Shown in pieces: positions 6,861 to 14,966 of a DNA stretch of 32,382 nt. Position 1 is the first letter of the stretch. Every line of letters begins with the position of its first letter. The translations under genes and the position numbers were made by a program. The notes beneath the pieces were generated by a model. The model had not been told where the DNA came from and searched no databases. It saw only the letters and a list, made by a program, of their open reading frames with translations. Source of the DNA: an uncultured Atopobiaceae bacterium (GTDB lineage Bacteria > Actinomycetota > Coriobacteriia > Coriobacteriales > Atopobiaceae); the NCBI GenBank assembly GCA_947599965.1, contig CANQFP010000010.1, positions 1-32,382 of the forward strand, given 5' to 3'.

Positions 6861-8230
6861 GGCCGGCCGATCCCTCCGAGGCTCCTCGGAGCCCACTCGC
6901 CCCCTCCGAGGACGAGGATCGGCGTCTGCCGGCGCGCATCGAGGCCCTGCGCAAGAAGTTCGTCGGCTTCACCATGCTCGCCGTCATCTGCGTGCTCGTG
7001 CTCGTGGGGCTCGCCGTGAACGTGGCGAACTCGCTCGCCACCACGGCCGATCTCGACAACCTCCTCACGCTCATCTCGAAGAACGAGGGCGCCTCGAGCT
7101 CGGTGGCGCAGAGCGCCCCCGGCTACCTCGACGACTACGACGAGCTTGACGACTGGGACGAGTGGGACGACGACGCCGACGAGCGCGGCCCCCTCGGCTT
7201 CCTCGAGCGCCCGCTCACGCGCGAGACCTCCTACGCCACCCGCTGGTTCTCGGTGCGCTGGGTGCCCGGCGGCTCCATCGCCGAGATCAACCTCTCCCAT
7301 ATCGCCTCGGTCTCCCAGGCCGATCTCCCCCGCTTCGTGGAGGTGGCCACGCAGGCGGGCCCGGGCTTCGGATGGGTGGGCGATTTCCGCTACCTCGTCA
7401 TCGAGGGTGCGGCCCAGGACGAGGCCATCTTCCTCGACGCCTCGGACGAGGCGCACGCCCTCCGCACGCTCGCGCTCCTCACGGTCGCCGTGGTCGTCGT
7501 CTCCGCGGCGGCGATCTTCGTCGCCGTCTGGGCGCTCTCCGGCTGGGTCGTGCGGCCCTTCGCCGAGGCCGATCGCCGGCAGCGCCGCTTCGTGACGGAC
7601 GCCTCGCACGAGCTCAAGACGCCCCTGGCCGTGATCCTCACGAGCCTCGGCGTGCTCGAGATGGACGTGGGGGAGAACCGCTTCCTCGAGAAGGCCGAGA
7701 GCCAGGCCCATCGTATGGGCGAGCTCGTTGACGAGCTCGTCACGCTCTCGCGGCTGGACGAGGAGGCGGATCGGCCGAGCACGACCTTCGACGCCTCCGC
7801 CGCCGTGGCCTCCGTGGCCGAGGGCTTCGAGGACCACGCCCGCTCCCGCGGCCACGGGCTCACGCTCGCCATCGCCCGCGAGCTCGTCTACACGGGCGAT
7901 GAGCCGGGGCTTCGCCAGATCGTCTCGGTGCTCCTCGACAACGCCGTGAAGTACGCCCTGCCCGAAGGGGCCATCACGCTCACCCTCGAGCGCCATCGTC
8001 GCCGCGGCCTCAGGCTCACCTGCGCGAACCCGGCCGCGCCCATGGCCGCCGAGACCCTCGCGCACCTCTTCGATCGTTTCTACCGCCCGGACGATTCCCG
8101 CTCGAGGGAAAGCGGCGGCTTCGGCATCGGCCTCTCCATCGCGCGCCAGATCGCCGAGGCGGCGGGGGGAGGCATCGCGGCCACGCAGGACGCGGAGGGC
8201 ACGCTCACGTTCGAGGTGCTCCTGCCCTAG
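6857..8230 (+). CDS. Sensor histidine kinase with acidic extracytoplasmic loop
   Basis: A 457-residue kinase with GTG start in the GTGA overlap. TM1 spans residues 36-58 and TM2 about 203-227, enclosing a ~145-residue external sensor domain. HisKA has phospho-acceptor His251 in DASHELKTPL. The N box is LLDNAVKYA and the G box GGFGIGLSIARQ. Only a short linker joins TM2 to HisKA, so a full HAMP domain seems absent. Oddity: residues 92-109 of the sensor loop contain 13 Asp/Glu mixed with Tyr and Trp (DDYDELDDWDEW and on), a polyacidic patch that could bind divalent cations or cationic peptides as in PhoQ. That role is inference; the signal is unknown. It partners the regulator encoded immediately upstream. 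Confidence 0.93.
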   Translation: MRPADPSEAPRSPLAPSEDEDRRLPARIEALRKKFVGFTMLAVICVLVLVGLAVNVANSLATTADLDNLLTLISKNEGASSSVAQSAPGYLDDYDELDDWDEWDDDADERGPLGFLERPLTRETSYATRWFSVRWVPGGSIAEINLSHIASVSQADLPRFVEVATQAGPGFGWVGDFRYLVIEGAAQDEAIFLDASDEAHALRTLALLTVAVVVVSAAAIFVAVWALSGWVVRPFAEADRRQRRFVTDASHELKTPLAVILTSLGVLEMDVGENRFLEKAESQAHRMGELVDELVTLSRLDEEADRPSTTFDASAAVASVAEGFEDHARSRGHGLTLAIARELVYTGDEPGLRQIVSVLLDNAVKYALPEGAITLTLERHRRRGLRLTCANPAAPMAAETLAHLFDRFYRPDDSRSRESGGFGIGLSIARQIAEAAGGGIAATQDAEGTLTFEVLLP

Positions 8231-8243
8231 GACGCGGGGAAAC

Positions 8244-8403
8244 GGGGAGCGCGCGAGCGGCACGCGCGAGACGACGTGAAGCCCGGCTCCCCGAGTGTTT
8301 GCTTCAAACTCCGGTCATTCGGTCGGTGAACCGAAGACGTCAACCTAGCGAGGAGGGCCTCGTCCACACGGGGCTCAGAGTGCATCACGGTCGGGGAACC
8401 GGG
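8244..8403. other. Structured convergent intergenic region with repeated hairpins
   Basis: The 176-base gap between the kinase and pth stops has no ORF. It holds GGGGAGC (8244-8250) pairing with GCTCCCC (8286-8292) around an inner GCGCG/CGCGC stem; GTTTG-CTT-CAAAC (8297-8309); and a hairpin TTCGGT/ACCGAA (8318-8335) whose core CGGTCGGTGAACCG recurs as CGGTCGGGGAACCG at 8388-8401. It probably contains terminators for both converging transcripts. A small RNA is possible but unproven. Confidence 0.35.
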
Positions 8404-8406
8404 CAT

Positions 8407-9120
8407 TCACCTGTAGCTTAACGTATCTTTCCCCTTTGTGTGGTGGCGATGAAGTCCGTTGAAGCAATCTCGGGCAGCGACCGGCCCCGCCTCGAGCACC
8501 GAGAGGGCCGCGTCGGCGGCGACGGCGCACGTGACGTCGTGTTCCTCGCCGGCCTCGCCCTTGAGTTGCCTGAGGACGAAGTCGACCGGGTCCATGCGGC
8601 CGGGCGGGCGTCCGATCCCCACGCGCACGCGGATGAAGTCGCGGCTTCCGAGCTTGTCGATGATCGAGCGCAGGCCGTTGTGGCCGCCGTGGCCTCCGCC
8701 CACCTTCACGCGCACATCGCCGTCCTCGATGTCGAGCTCATCGTGGATGACGAGGATTTCCGCAGGTGAGAGGCTGAGTTCGCGCGCGATCTTGGAGACG
8801 GGGCCGCCGCTTGAGTTCATGAACGACTGCGGCTTGGCGAGCGTCACCTCCCGGCCGGCGAGCGTGGCCTGGGCCACCATCGCGCCGAGGTGGTTCTTCC
8901 AGTAGGAGACGCCGGCCTTCTCGGCGAGGCGGTCCACCACGTGGAAGCCCGCGTTATGGCGGGTGCGGTCGTACTCTTGGCCGGGATTGCCGAGGCCCAC
9001 GACGAGGCGGATCGGCGGCTCCGGCTTCCTCTCGGGCCTCCGATGTCGCTCGGTCGCGGGTGCCTTCGCCTCGGCGGACGGCGCCGCCTGTGCGGCTTCG
9101 GATTCCGTGTTCGGTTCCAC
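8407..9120 (-). CDS. pth: Peptidyl-tRNA hydrolase
   Basis: A 237-residue protein. Residues about 37-225 match bacterial Pth, which recycles peptidyl-tRNAs by hydrolysing the ester bond. Visible motifs: VVGLGNPGQEYDRTRHNAGF with catalytic His55 (equivalent to E. coli His20), KPQSFMNSSG with the substrate-binding Asn, VIHDELD with the catalytic Asp, and GGGHGGHNGLRS. An N-terminal extension of about 36 residues (Glu/Ala/Pro/Arg-rich, probably disordered) is not part of the usual fold. It is the last gene of a glmU-prs-pth cluster; its start lies nine bases after the prs stop. The same gene trio clusters in many Gram-positive bacteria. Confidence 0.96.
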   Translation of the reverse strand: MEPNTESEAAQAAPSAEAKAPATERHRRPERKPEPPIRLVVGLGNPGQEYDRTRHNAGFHVVDRLAEKAGVSYWKNHLGAMVAQATLAGREVTLAKPQSFMNSSGGPVSKIARELSLSPAEILVIHDELDIEDGDVRVKVGGGHGGHNGLRSIIDKLGSRDFIRVRVGIGRPPGRMDPVDFVLRQLKGEAGEEHDVTCAVAADAALSVLEAGPVAARDCFNGLHRHHTKGKDTLSYR

Positions 9121-9129
9121 CGATCGCCC

Positions 9130-10131
9130 CTAGAGGTTCAGATCGGCGCCGAACATCGCCGAGACGGGGATCTCGTCGTAGACGCGGCGGATGCACTCGG
9201 CGAACTCCTCGGCCACGGAGATCTGCTTGATCTTCGTGTCCGGCGCGGCGAGCACTTCCTCATCCACCGGCACGGCGTCCGTGACGACGCACTCGACGAT
9301 GGGCGCGCCTTGGAGCCGCTCCACGGCGGAGCCCGAGAAGATGCCGTGGGTGGAGCAGACGTAGATGTCGCCCGCGCCGAGCTTCTTGAGCTCGCGGATG
9401 GAGGCCACGAGCGTGCCGCCGGTGTCGATCATGTCGTCGTTCACGATGCAGGTCTTGCCGTCGATGTCGCCGATGATGCCCGTGACCTCGGCCATGTTGT
9501 GCTTCGGGCGGCCCTTGTGGGCGATGGCGATGGAGCAGCCGAGCATGTCGGAGAGCTTCTTGGCGGCCTTGGCGCGGCCCACGTCGGGCGAGACGACGCA
9601 GAGGGTCTCGGGGTCGAGGTCCATGGCGCGGTAGTAGCTCGCGAAGAGCGGGAGCGCCGTCATGTGGTTCACGGGGCAGTCGAAGAAGCCCTGGATCATG
9701 TTGGTGTGCAGGTCGAGGGTGATCACCCGATCGACGCCCGCGGTCTCGAGCAGGTTCGCCACGAGGCGCGCGGTGATGGGCTCGCGGGGCGCGGCCTTGC
9801 GATCCTGGCGCGCATAGCCGTAGTGGGGGATCACGGCGGTGAAGGTGCGGCAGCTTCCGCGCTTGGCGGCGTCGCAGGCGATGAGCAGCTCCATGAACAT
9901 GTCGTTCACGTTCTGCCCCACCACGGACTGCACGAAGAAGACGTCGGTGCCGCGGACCGTCTGGTCGTAGCGGGCGTAGATCTCGCCGTTGGCGAAGGTC
10001 TCGAGGGTGAGCCCGGAGAGGTCGACGCCGAGCGCCGTGGCGATGCGCTGGCTGAGCACGGGGTTGGAGCGGCCGGCGAAGAGTTGGAATCGCTTCTCGA
10101 TGCTCTTCTCGCGGTTGAGATCGTTCGTCAT
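9130..10131 (-). CDS. prs: Ribose-phosphate pyrophosphokinase (PRPP synthetase)
   Basis: A 333-residue class I PRPP synthetase, which transfers pyrophosphate from ATP to ribose 5-phosphate for nucleotide, His and Trp synthesis. Visible: FANGEIYARYDQTVRGTDVFFVQS, the flexible catalytic region YGYARQDRK, the metal-binding LDLHTNMIQGFF, VSPDVGRAKAAKKLSDML, and the PRPP-binding loop NDDMIDTGGTL. Its length is slightly above the usual ~315 because of a charged N-terminal extension of about 15 residues. It lies 49 or so bases downstream of glmU and nine bases upstream of pth on the same strand, consistent with one transcript. Confidence 0.97.
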   Translation of the reverse strand: MTNDLNREKSIEKRFQLFAGRSNPVLSQRIATALGVDLSGLTLETFANGEIYARYDQTVRGTDVFFVQSVVGQNVNDMFMELLIACDAAKRGSCRTFTAVIPHYGYARQDRKAAPREPITARLVANLLETAGVDRVITLDLHTNMIQGFFDCPVNHMTALPLFASYYRAMDLDPETLCVVSPDVGRAKAAKKLSDMLGCSIAIAHKGRPKHNMAEVTGIIGDIDGKTCIVNDDMIDTGGTLVASIRELKKLGAGDIYVCSTHGIFSGSAVERLQGAPIVECVVTDAVPVDEEVLAAPDTKIKQISVAEEFAECIRRVYDEIPVSAMFGADLNL

Positions 10132-10180
10132 GGTTGCCTTTCGCGTGGTGGGCGGATGGTGCGACGTGACATCGGCCGAG

Positions 10181-11563
10181 CTAGCGGGCCGTCTTCTTGG
10201 CGTGTCGTTCGGCGTAGCCCTCGACGATCACCTGCCGGCTGCGCTCGATGGCGAGCGCGCCCGCGGGCACGTCCTTCGTGATGCAACTCGCGGCGCCGGT
10301 GATGGCGCCGTCGCCGATGGTGACGGGCGCCACCATCATCGTGTCGGAGCCGATGAAGACGTCGTTTCCGATGGTGGTGCGGTGCTTGGCGGAACCGTCG
10401 TAGTTGCAGGTGACGGAGGCGGCGCCGACGTTCACGCCGGAGCCCATGCTGGTGTCGCCGATGTAGGAGAGGTGGGGAACCTTCGAGCCCTCGCCGATGA
10501 CGGAGTTCTTGATCTCCACCGACGTCCCCACGTGGGCGCCCCGCATGAGGTGCGTCCCGGGGCGCAGGTACGCGCGCGGCCCGCAGGTGACGCCGTCCTC
10601 GATGACGCTCTCCGAGGCGACGGTCTCCTCCAAGCGGCAGCCCTCGCCGACGGTGACGTCGGTGAGGCGGCTGTTCGGGCCGATGACGCACCCCGCGCCC
10701 ACGCTCGTCTGCCCCATGAGGAAGGTGAGGGGCCAGAGCTCGGTGTCGCGTCCCACGCGCACGTCGGGGCCCACCCACACGAGATCGGGGTCGAGCATCG
10801 TCACGCCGTCCGCCATGAGGCGCTCGTTCACGCGCCGCTGCATGACCTTCGTCGCCTCGGCGAGCTGGGCGCGGGAGTTCACGCCGAGCATCTCGGTGGG
10901 ATCGTCCACGAGGACGCGCCCCACCGAGAGCCCCTCGGCGCGCAGGAGCTCGATCATGTCGGTGAGGTAGTACTCGCCCTGGGCGTTCGAGCGCTCGATC
11001 TTTCCCACGAGGCGCGCGAGCGCGGCCCCGTCGAAGGCGTAGACGCCGCTGTTGCACTCCCGGAGGAGCTCGCGCTGCTCGAGCGTGGCGTCGGCGTGCT
11101 CGATGATGGCGAGGATGCGATCCTCGGCGTCGAGGACGATCCGCCCGTAGCCCGTGGGGTCGGGCGGCTCCATGGTGAGCACGGCGCCGGCGAGGCCCTC
11201 GACCGTCACCTTCTCGGAGAGCCGGGCGATGGTCTCCGGGCGCACGAGCGGCGTGTCGCCGTAGAGCACGACGACGCAGCCCGAATCGATGCCCGTCGCT
11301 TCGAGCGCCACCCGCACGGCGTGGCCCGTGCCGAGGCGCTCGGCCTGCTCCACCACCTCCGCGCCGAGGCGCTCGCAGATGGCGTTCACCTCGGCGGCAC
11401 CGGCGCCGCTCACGCAGACGACGCGCTCGGCCCCGGCCGCGCGAGCGGCTTCGATGGGCCAGGCCACCAGCGGTTTTCCCAGGATGGGGTGGACGGTTTT
11501 CGAGTGGGCCGACTTCATGCGCGTGCCCTCGCCGGCGGCGAGGACGAGAGCGGTAAAGGCCAT
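10181..11563 (-). CDS. glmU: Bifunctional GlmU: GlcNAc-1-P uridyltransferase / GlcN-1-P acetyltransferase
   Basis: A 460-residue enzyme making UDP-GlcNAc for peptidoglycan. The N-terminal Rossmann-like pyrophosphorylase domain has LAAGEGTRMKS, the Lys of KPLVAW and YGDTPLV. The C-terminal half is a left-handed beta-helix with hexapeptide repeats (for example VGAGCVIGPNSRLTDVTVGEGC) and the acetyltransferase core (SYIGDTSMGSGVNVGAASVTCNYDG). Start choice: the ATG at 11563 gives the canonical N-terminus MAFTALVLAAG. A TTG two codons upstream (11569) is closer to the AAAGGA ribosome site (5 against 11 bases) and cannot be excluded. It is the first gene of the glmU-prs-pth cluster and diverges from tRNA-Gln. 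Confidence 0.96.
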   Translation of the reverse strand: MAFTALVLAAGEGTRMKSAHSKTVHPILGKPLVAWPIEAARAAGAERVVCVSGAGAAEVNAICERLGAEVVEQAERLGTGHAVRVALEATGIDSGCVVVLYGDTPLVRPETIARLSEKVTVEGLAGAVLTMEPPDPTGYGRIVLDAEDRILAIIEHADATLEQRELLRECNSGVYAFDGAALARLVGKIERSNAQGEYYLTDMIELLRAEGLSVGRVLVDDPTEMLGVNSRAQLAEATKVMQRRVNERLMADGVTMLDPDLVWVGPDVRVGRDTELWPLTFLMGQTSVGAGCVIGPNSRLTDVTVGEGCRLEETVASESVIEDGVTCGPRAYLRPGTHLMRGAHVGTSVEIKNSVIGEGSKVPHLSYIGDTSMGSGVNVGAASVTCNYDGSAKHRTTIGNDVFIGSDTMMVAPVTIGDGAITGAASCITKDVPAGALAIERSRQVIVEGYAERHAKKTAR

Positions 11564-11615
11564 GGCCAAGGCCGTCCTTTCCGCGGAGTTCGCAAGTCCG
11601 CTTCGAGATACGAAC

Positions 11616-11640
11616 GCGCCCTCCCGAACGTGGGAGGCGC
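11616..11640 (-). other. Hairpin in the glmU upstream region
   Basis: GCGCCCTCCC (11616-11625) pairs with GGGAGGCGC (11632-11640) around GAACGT, with one bulged base. It lies 50-75 bases before the glmU start. A possible minus-strand -10 (TACCAT, plus-strand ATGGTA 11649-11654) lies just upstream, so the hairpin would form in the 5' leader. Its function is unknown. Confidence 0.35.
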
Positions 11641-11701
11641 TGCCCTCCCATGGTAGCGCACGGGCCCCGGGGCGAGCTCTCGCCGGAGCCGGGCGGGGCT
11701 T

Positions 11702-11710
11702 TGCTACACT
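11702..11710 (+). promoter_or_regulatory. Extended -10 promoter for tRNA-Gln
   Basis: TGCTACACT (TG at 11702, hexamer TACACT 11705-11710), about 26 bases before the mature tRNA 5' end. It shares the TTTGCTA start with the promoter candidate at 4251. No convincing -35 is seen. Confidence 0.5.
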
Positions 11711-11735
11711 GGCCTTGAGGCACTCGGTTCCACGG

Positions 11736-11809
11736 TGGGGCTTCGTCCAATGGCAGGACCCTGGTTTTTGGTGCCAGTTATGGGGGTTCGAATCCCTCAG
11801 CCCCAGCCA
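11736..11809 (+). tRNA. tRNA-Gln (UUG anticodon)
   Basis: A full cloverleaf can be folded by eye. Acceptor TGGGGCT (11736-11742) pairs with AGCCCCA (11799-11805). The anticodon stem CTGGT/GCCAG encloses the loop TTTTGGT, giving anticodon TTG. The T arm GGGGG-TTCGAAT-CCCTC contains the standard TTCGAAT. Discriminator G and encoded CCA (11807-11809) close it. The U1-A72 acceptor pair is typical of bacterial tRNA-Gln. A weak 5-bp stem (11822-11839) follows before the convergent gene. Confidence 0.95.
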
Positions 11810-11839
11810 GTGCCGATTTTCGCGGGCGTGCGTTCCCGC

Positions 11840-12766
11840 CTACTCCTCGAACCCCGGCTCGAAGGCCGCGCAGAGCGCGTCGAGGAGCGTCATGGCGAGC
11901 ATCTGGGCCTTGGTGGTGGTGAAGCTGCCGTCGAAGGGGTCGGCCGTGGAGGGGAGCTCCACGCGCACGAGGGGCGGCTTGGTGCGTGCCGCGTCGTAGG
12001 CGGTGCGGAGGCGCCGGGGCAGATCCTCCGGGCTCTCCATCGTCACGTTGCCGAAGCCCGCGCTCGGGTCGGGCGCCACGCAGGAGAGCTCGAAGACGCA
12101 GGTGGTCTGCGTCGGCGCGTCGGCGATGTCGTTCAGCAGCGTGAGGCCCGAGTGCTCGCTCGTGGCGCTCGCGAGGTTCCATATGCGGCCGGCCACGTTG
12201 CGCGCGATGGGGTCGGTGGCCGCGAGTGCGAGCACCGTCTCCTCGAGCACCGATGCGGCGCGGGCGAAGCCGATGACGCCGAGGGTCTTGCTACGGGCGC
12301 GCTTCTCGTCGGCCCAGACGTGCTTCAGGTGCCAGATGGCCTCGAAGGTGTCTTGGAAGCACATGCCGTCGGGGTAGAGGCCGACGTTCTCCTGGAACTG
12401 GCGCACGGCCGCCTCGGTGTGGGCGTCGTAGGCGCCGCTCACCTGGCCGCAGGAGAAGCCGAGCGTGTTGAGGGCGTGCTGGAGGATGCGCACGTCGTTG
12501 CCGTGGAAGTTGGGAAGTCGCAGGTAGAGCGTGCGATCTCCGAGTTCGTAGCACTCCGAGACGAGCTCCACCCACGTGGCGCCGTCCACTTCGGGCCGAG
12601 AACCCAGGTCGTGGCTCTCGCGGAAGTCGCGGACGGCGGCGCTCGTGGTCTCGCCGAAGACGGAGTTCGTCGTCTCGGCGTCGTCGATGAGGTAGCCGAG
12701 GTGCGCGAGGCGCTCCTGCACGTCCTCGACGGCGGCTCCGCTCATGCCGTAGACGATGGGCTCCAT
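11840..12766 (-). CDS. Peptidoglycan-binding (PG_binding_1) repeat protein with unassigned C-terminal domain
   Basis: A 308-residue protein from the ATG at 12766, chosen because GAGGAAG lies six bases upstream. The frame stays open further but would run into the neighbouring synthase gene. Residues about 8-55 (AAVEDVQERLAHLGYL ... VFGETTSAAVRDFRESHDL) and about 88-135 (VRILQHALNTLGF ... YDAHTEAAVRQFQENVGL) are two PG_binding_1 domains, three-helix modules that bind peptidoglycan. Residues about 150-308 form a domain I cannot name; it has no obvious amidase or peptidase motif (no clear HxE or Cys/His pair). There is no signal peptide or TM segment, which is odd for a wall-binding protein. It could be an inactive N-acetylmuramoyl-L-alanine amidase-like domain. 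It lies 46 bases downstream of the polyprenyl synthase gene. Confidence 0.8.
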   Translation of the reverse strand: MEPIVYGMSGAAVEDVQERLAHLGYLIDDAETTNSVFGETTSAAVRDFRESHDLGSRPEVDGATWVELVSECYELGDRTLYLRLPNFHGNDVRILQHALNTLGFSCGQVSGAYDAHTEAAVRQFQENVGLYPDGMCFQDTFEAIWHLKHVWADEKRARSKTLGVIGFARAASVLEETVLALAATDPIARNVAGRIWNLASATSEHSGLTLLNDIADAPTQTTCVFELSCVAPDPSAGFGNVTMESPEDLPRRLRTAYDAARTKPPLVRVELPSTADPFDGSFTTTKAQMLAMTLLDALCAAFEPGFEE

Positions 12767-12812
12767 GGACGCTTCCTCACCGGCTTTCCGCGGCCGCGGC
12801 CGCAACGCGCAT

Positions 12813-13871
12813 CTAGGACGTTCGCTCCACGACGTAGTGTGGCAGAGAACGCAGCGCTCGGGCGGCCTCGCCCGAGCCGAGCTCAAGATGGTCGAGAAGC
12901 TCCCCCGCGCCGCGGGCGAGCTCGAGGGCCCGCTCCCGGGAGCGCTCGATGCCGCCGCCCGCGCGGATGAGCTCGAGCCCGCGCCGAAGCGCCCCCGGCT
13001 CCCGGCTCCCCGAATCGAGGAGGGCGCGCAGCTCCTCGGCGCGCGCATCGTCGAGGCCCTCGAGGGCGTAGCAGACGGCGAGCGTGCGCTTGCCCTCGGC
13101 GATGTCGCCGAGCGGCTCCTTGCCGAGCGTCTCCACGGATCCCTCGAGGTCGAGGAGATCGTCGGCGATCTGGAAGGCGAGGCCGGTCGCGAGGCCCGCC
13201 TCGCGGAGCACCTCGCGCGCTTCCACGGTGGCGCCGGCGATGCGGGCGCCGAGGACGAGCGGCGAGGCCACCGAGTAGTGGGCCGTCTTCAGCGTCGCCA
13301 TCTCGAGGTAGTCGGCGGGGGAGAGGTCGAAGCGCCCGTCACGGGCCCAGCCCACGTCGAGCGCCTGGCCCTCCACCGTGCGCGCCATCATCTCCGCGAG
13401 CTCGAGCACGAGCTCGAGCCTGAGCTCGGCCGAGAGCCCGCGGGAGCTCGCGACGTCGAGGAAGCTCTCCACGAGGGCGCCGTCGCCGATGGTGATGGCG
13501 AGTCCCTCGCCCTCCCTCACGTGCACGGCGGGAAGGCCGCGCCGCGTGGCGGCGTGGTCGGCGATGTCGTCGTGGATGAGGGCGGCCGCCTGGAAGTGCT
13601 CGACCGCGGCCGCGGCGCCGAGGGCATCGAGTGGATTTCCCCCGAGGGCCTCGCAGCCGAGGAGCACGAGGGCGGGGCGGGTGCGCTTGCCGCCCCGGGC
13701 GAGGAACTCCAAGAGCGGGCGGCGGTAGTAGGTGCGCAGGTCCTCGGGTTCGCCGAACGAGATGCCGCCCAGAAGCGCGGCGTCGACGGCGTCTCGCCAC
13801 TGCTCGACGTAGGCCGCGAAGGCTTCGCGTGCCCCGGGCTTCGCCCCGATCCCTTCGCGCGGCTCGCTCAC
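12813..13871 (-). CDS. All-trans polyprenyl diphosphate synthase
   Basis: A 352-residue protein starting with GTG at 13871, which overlaps the galE stop (GTGA). A much longer open frame upstream lies inside galE and is rejected. It carries the isoprenyl synthase signatures: GGKRTRP for substrate binding, first Asp-rich motif DDIAD (101-105) and second DDLLD (237-241), plus TLKTAHYS near 194. It condenses isopentenyl diphosphate onto allylic diphosphates. Residues four and five before the first motif are Ala, which in this family leaves an open pocket and favours longer products (GGPP or menaquinone side chain); this is an inference. It is translationally coupled to galE. Confidence 0.9.
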   Translation of the reverse strand: MSEPREGIGAKPGAREAFAAYVEQWRDAVDAALLGGISFGEPEDLRTYYRRPLLEFLARGGKRTRPALVLLGCEALGGNPLDALGAAAAVEHFQAAALIHDDIADHAATRRGLPAVHVREGEGLAITIGDGALVESFLDVASSRGLSAELRLELVLELAEMMARTVEGQALDVGWARDGRFDLSPADYLEMATLKTAHYSVASPLVLGARIAGATVEAREVLREAGLATGLAFQIADDLLDLEGSVETLGKEPLGDIAEGKRTLAVCYALEGLDDARAEELRALLDSGSREPGALRRGLELIRAGGGIERSRERALELARGAGELLDHLELGSGEAARALRSLPHYVVERTS

Positions 13872-14920
13872 GCCTCGTAGCCCTCGGGGTTCATCGACTG
13901 CCAGTGCCAGGAATCGCGGCACATGTCGGCGAGGTCGTAGGCGGCGCGCCAGCCGAGTTCCCGCTCGGCCTTGGAGGCGTCGGCCCAGTTGCGCGCGATG
14001 TCGCCCGGACGGCGGGGGTCGATGACGTAGGGGATCTCGCGGCCGCTCGCAGCGGCGTAGGCGTCGATGACCTCGAGCACCGAGGAGCCGCGGCCCGTGC
14101 CGAGGTTGAAGATCTCCACGCCTCGGCGCCCGGCCATCCATTCGAGCGCCGCCACATGGCCCTTCGCGAGGTCGACCACGTGGATGTAGTCGCGGATGCC
14201 CGTGCCGTCGGGGGTGGGGTAGTCGTTTCCGTAGACGTGGACGGCGTCGCGGCGTCCCACGGCCACCTGGGCCACATAGGGTACGAGGTTGTTGGGGATG
14301 CCCTTCGGATCCTCGCCGATGAGGCCCGAGGGGTGCGCGCCGATGGGGTTGAAGTAGCGAAGGAGCACCACGTCCCAGCGATCGTCGGCCACCCAGAGGT
14401 CCGAGAGGATCTGCTCGATCATCCACTTGGTCCAGCCGTAGGGGTTCGTGGCGTTCTTCTTGGGCGAGGCCTCGGTGAGGGGCACCTCGTCGGGGTCGCC
14501 GTAGACGGTGGAGGAGCTCGAGAAGACGATGGCGCGGACGTCGTGGGCCTCCATCACGCGGCAGAGGGTGAGGGTGCCGCCGAGGTTGTTCGAGTAGTAG
14601 GCGAGCGGCTTCGCCACGCTCTCGCCCACGGCCTTGAAGCCGGCGAAGTGGATGACGGCCTCGGGCCGCTCTTCGTCGAAGACCCTCGAGAGCGCCGCCT
14701 CGTCGCATATGTCCACCTCGTGGAAGTGCAGGTGGGAGGCGCGCGTCTCGCCCACGATCTCGACGATGCGCCCTATGACCTTCGGGCTCGCGTTGGAGAA
14801 GTCGTCCACGACGCAGACCTCGAACCCCGCTTCGAGGAGCTCGACTACGGTGTGGCTTCCGATGAAACCGGCGCCGCCTGTGACGAGGACGCGGGATGTG
14901 GCGGGCGCGGATTCGCTCAT
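13868..14920 (-). CDS. galE: UDP-glucose 4-epimerase
   Basis: A 350-residue extended SDR. Features: NAD-binding VTGGAGFIGSHT (residues 13-24), DDFSNAS after beta-2, HFAGFKAVGES, SSSSTVYGDP with the catalytic Ser/Thr near 137, and YGWTK with Tyr161 and Lys165. The sequence NNLGGTLTL and the region FNLGTGRGSSVLEV are characteristic of GalE rather than of dTDP-glucose dehydratase or WbpP. It interconverts UDP-glucose and UDP-galactose for the Leloir pathway or for surface polysaccharide. No galK/galT neighbours are present; the downstream overlapping gene is an isoprenyl synthase, so a glycan role is plausible but unproven. Confidence 0.95.
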   Translation of the reverse strand: MSESAPATSRVLVTGGAGFIGSHTVVELLEAGFEVCVVDDFSNASPKVIGRIVEIVGETRASHLHFHEVDICDEAALSRVFDEERPEAVIHFAGFKAVGESVAKPLAYYSNNLGGTLTLCRVMEAHDVRAIVFSSSSTVYGDPDEVPLTEASPKKNATNPYGWTKWMIEQILSDLWVADDRWDVVLLRYFNPIGAHPSGLIGEDPKGIPNNLVPYVAQVAVGRRDAVHVYGNDYPTPDGTGIRDYIHVVDLAKGHVAALEWMAGRRGVEIFNLGTGRGSSVLEVIDAYAAASGREIPYVIDPRRPGDIARNWADASKAERELGWRAAYDLADMCRDSWHWQSMNPEGYEA

Positions 14921-14966
14921 GGCTGCTCCAAACGACCGGCGTTACCTGACCGTTTCAGCTTAGCGC

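Noticed and set aside
11563-11569. TTG at 11569 as the glmU start
   Set aside because: It is possible (closer to the ribosome site) but the ATG two codons on matches the family N-terminus; recorded as an alternative.
11840-13048. 402-codon version of the peptidoglycan-binding gene
   Set aside because: The extension would overlap the synthase gene and is low-complexity. The ATG at 12766 has a good ribosome site.
12813-14708. 631-codon version of the polyprenyl synthase gene
   Set aside because: The upstream part is out-of-frame galE. The GTG at 13871 in a GTGA overlap gives a normal-length enzyme.
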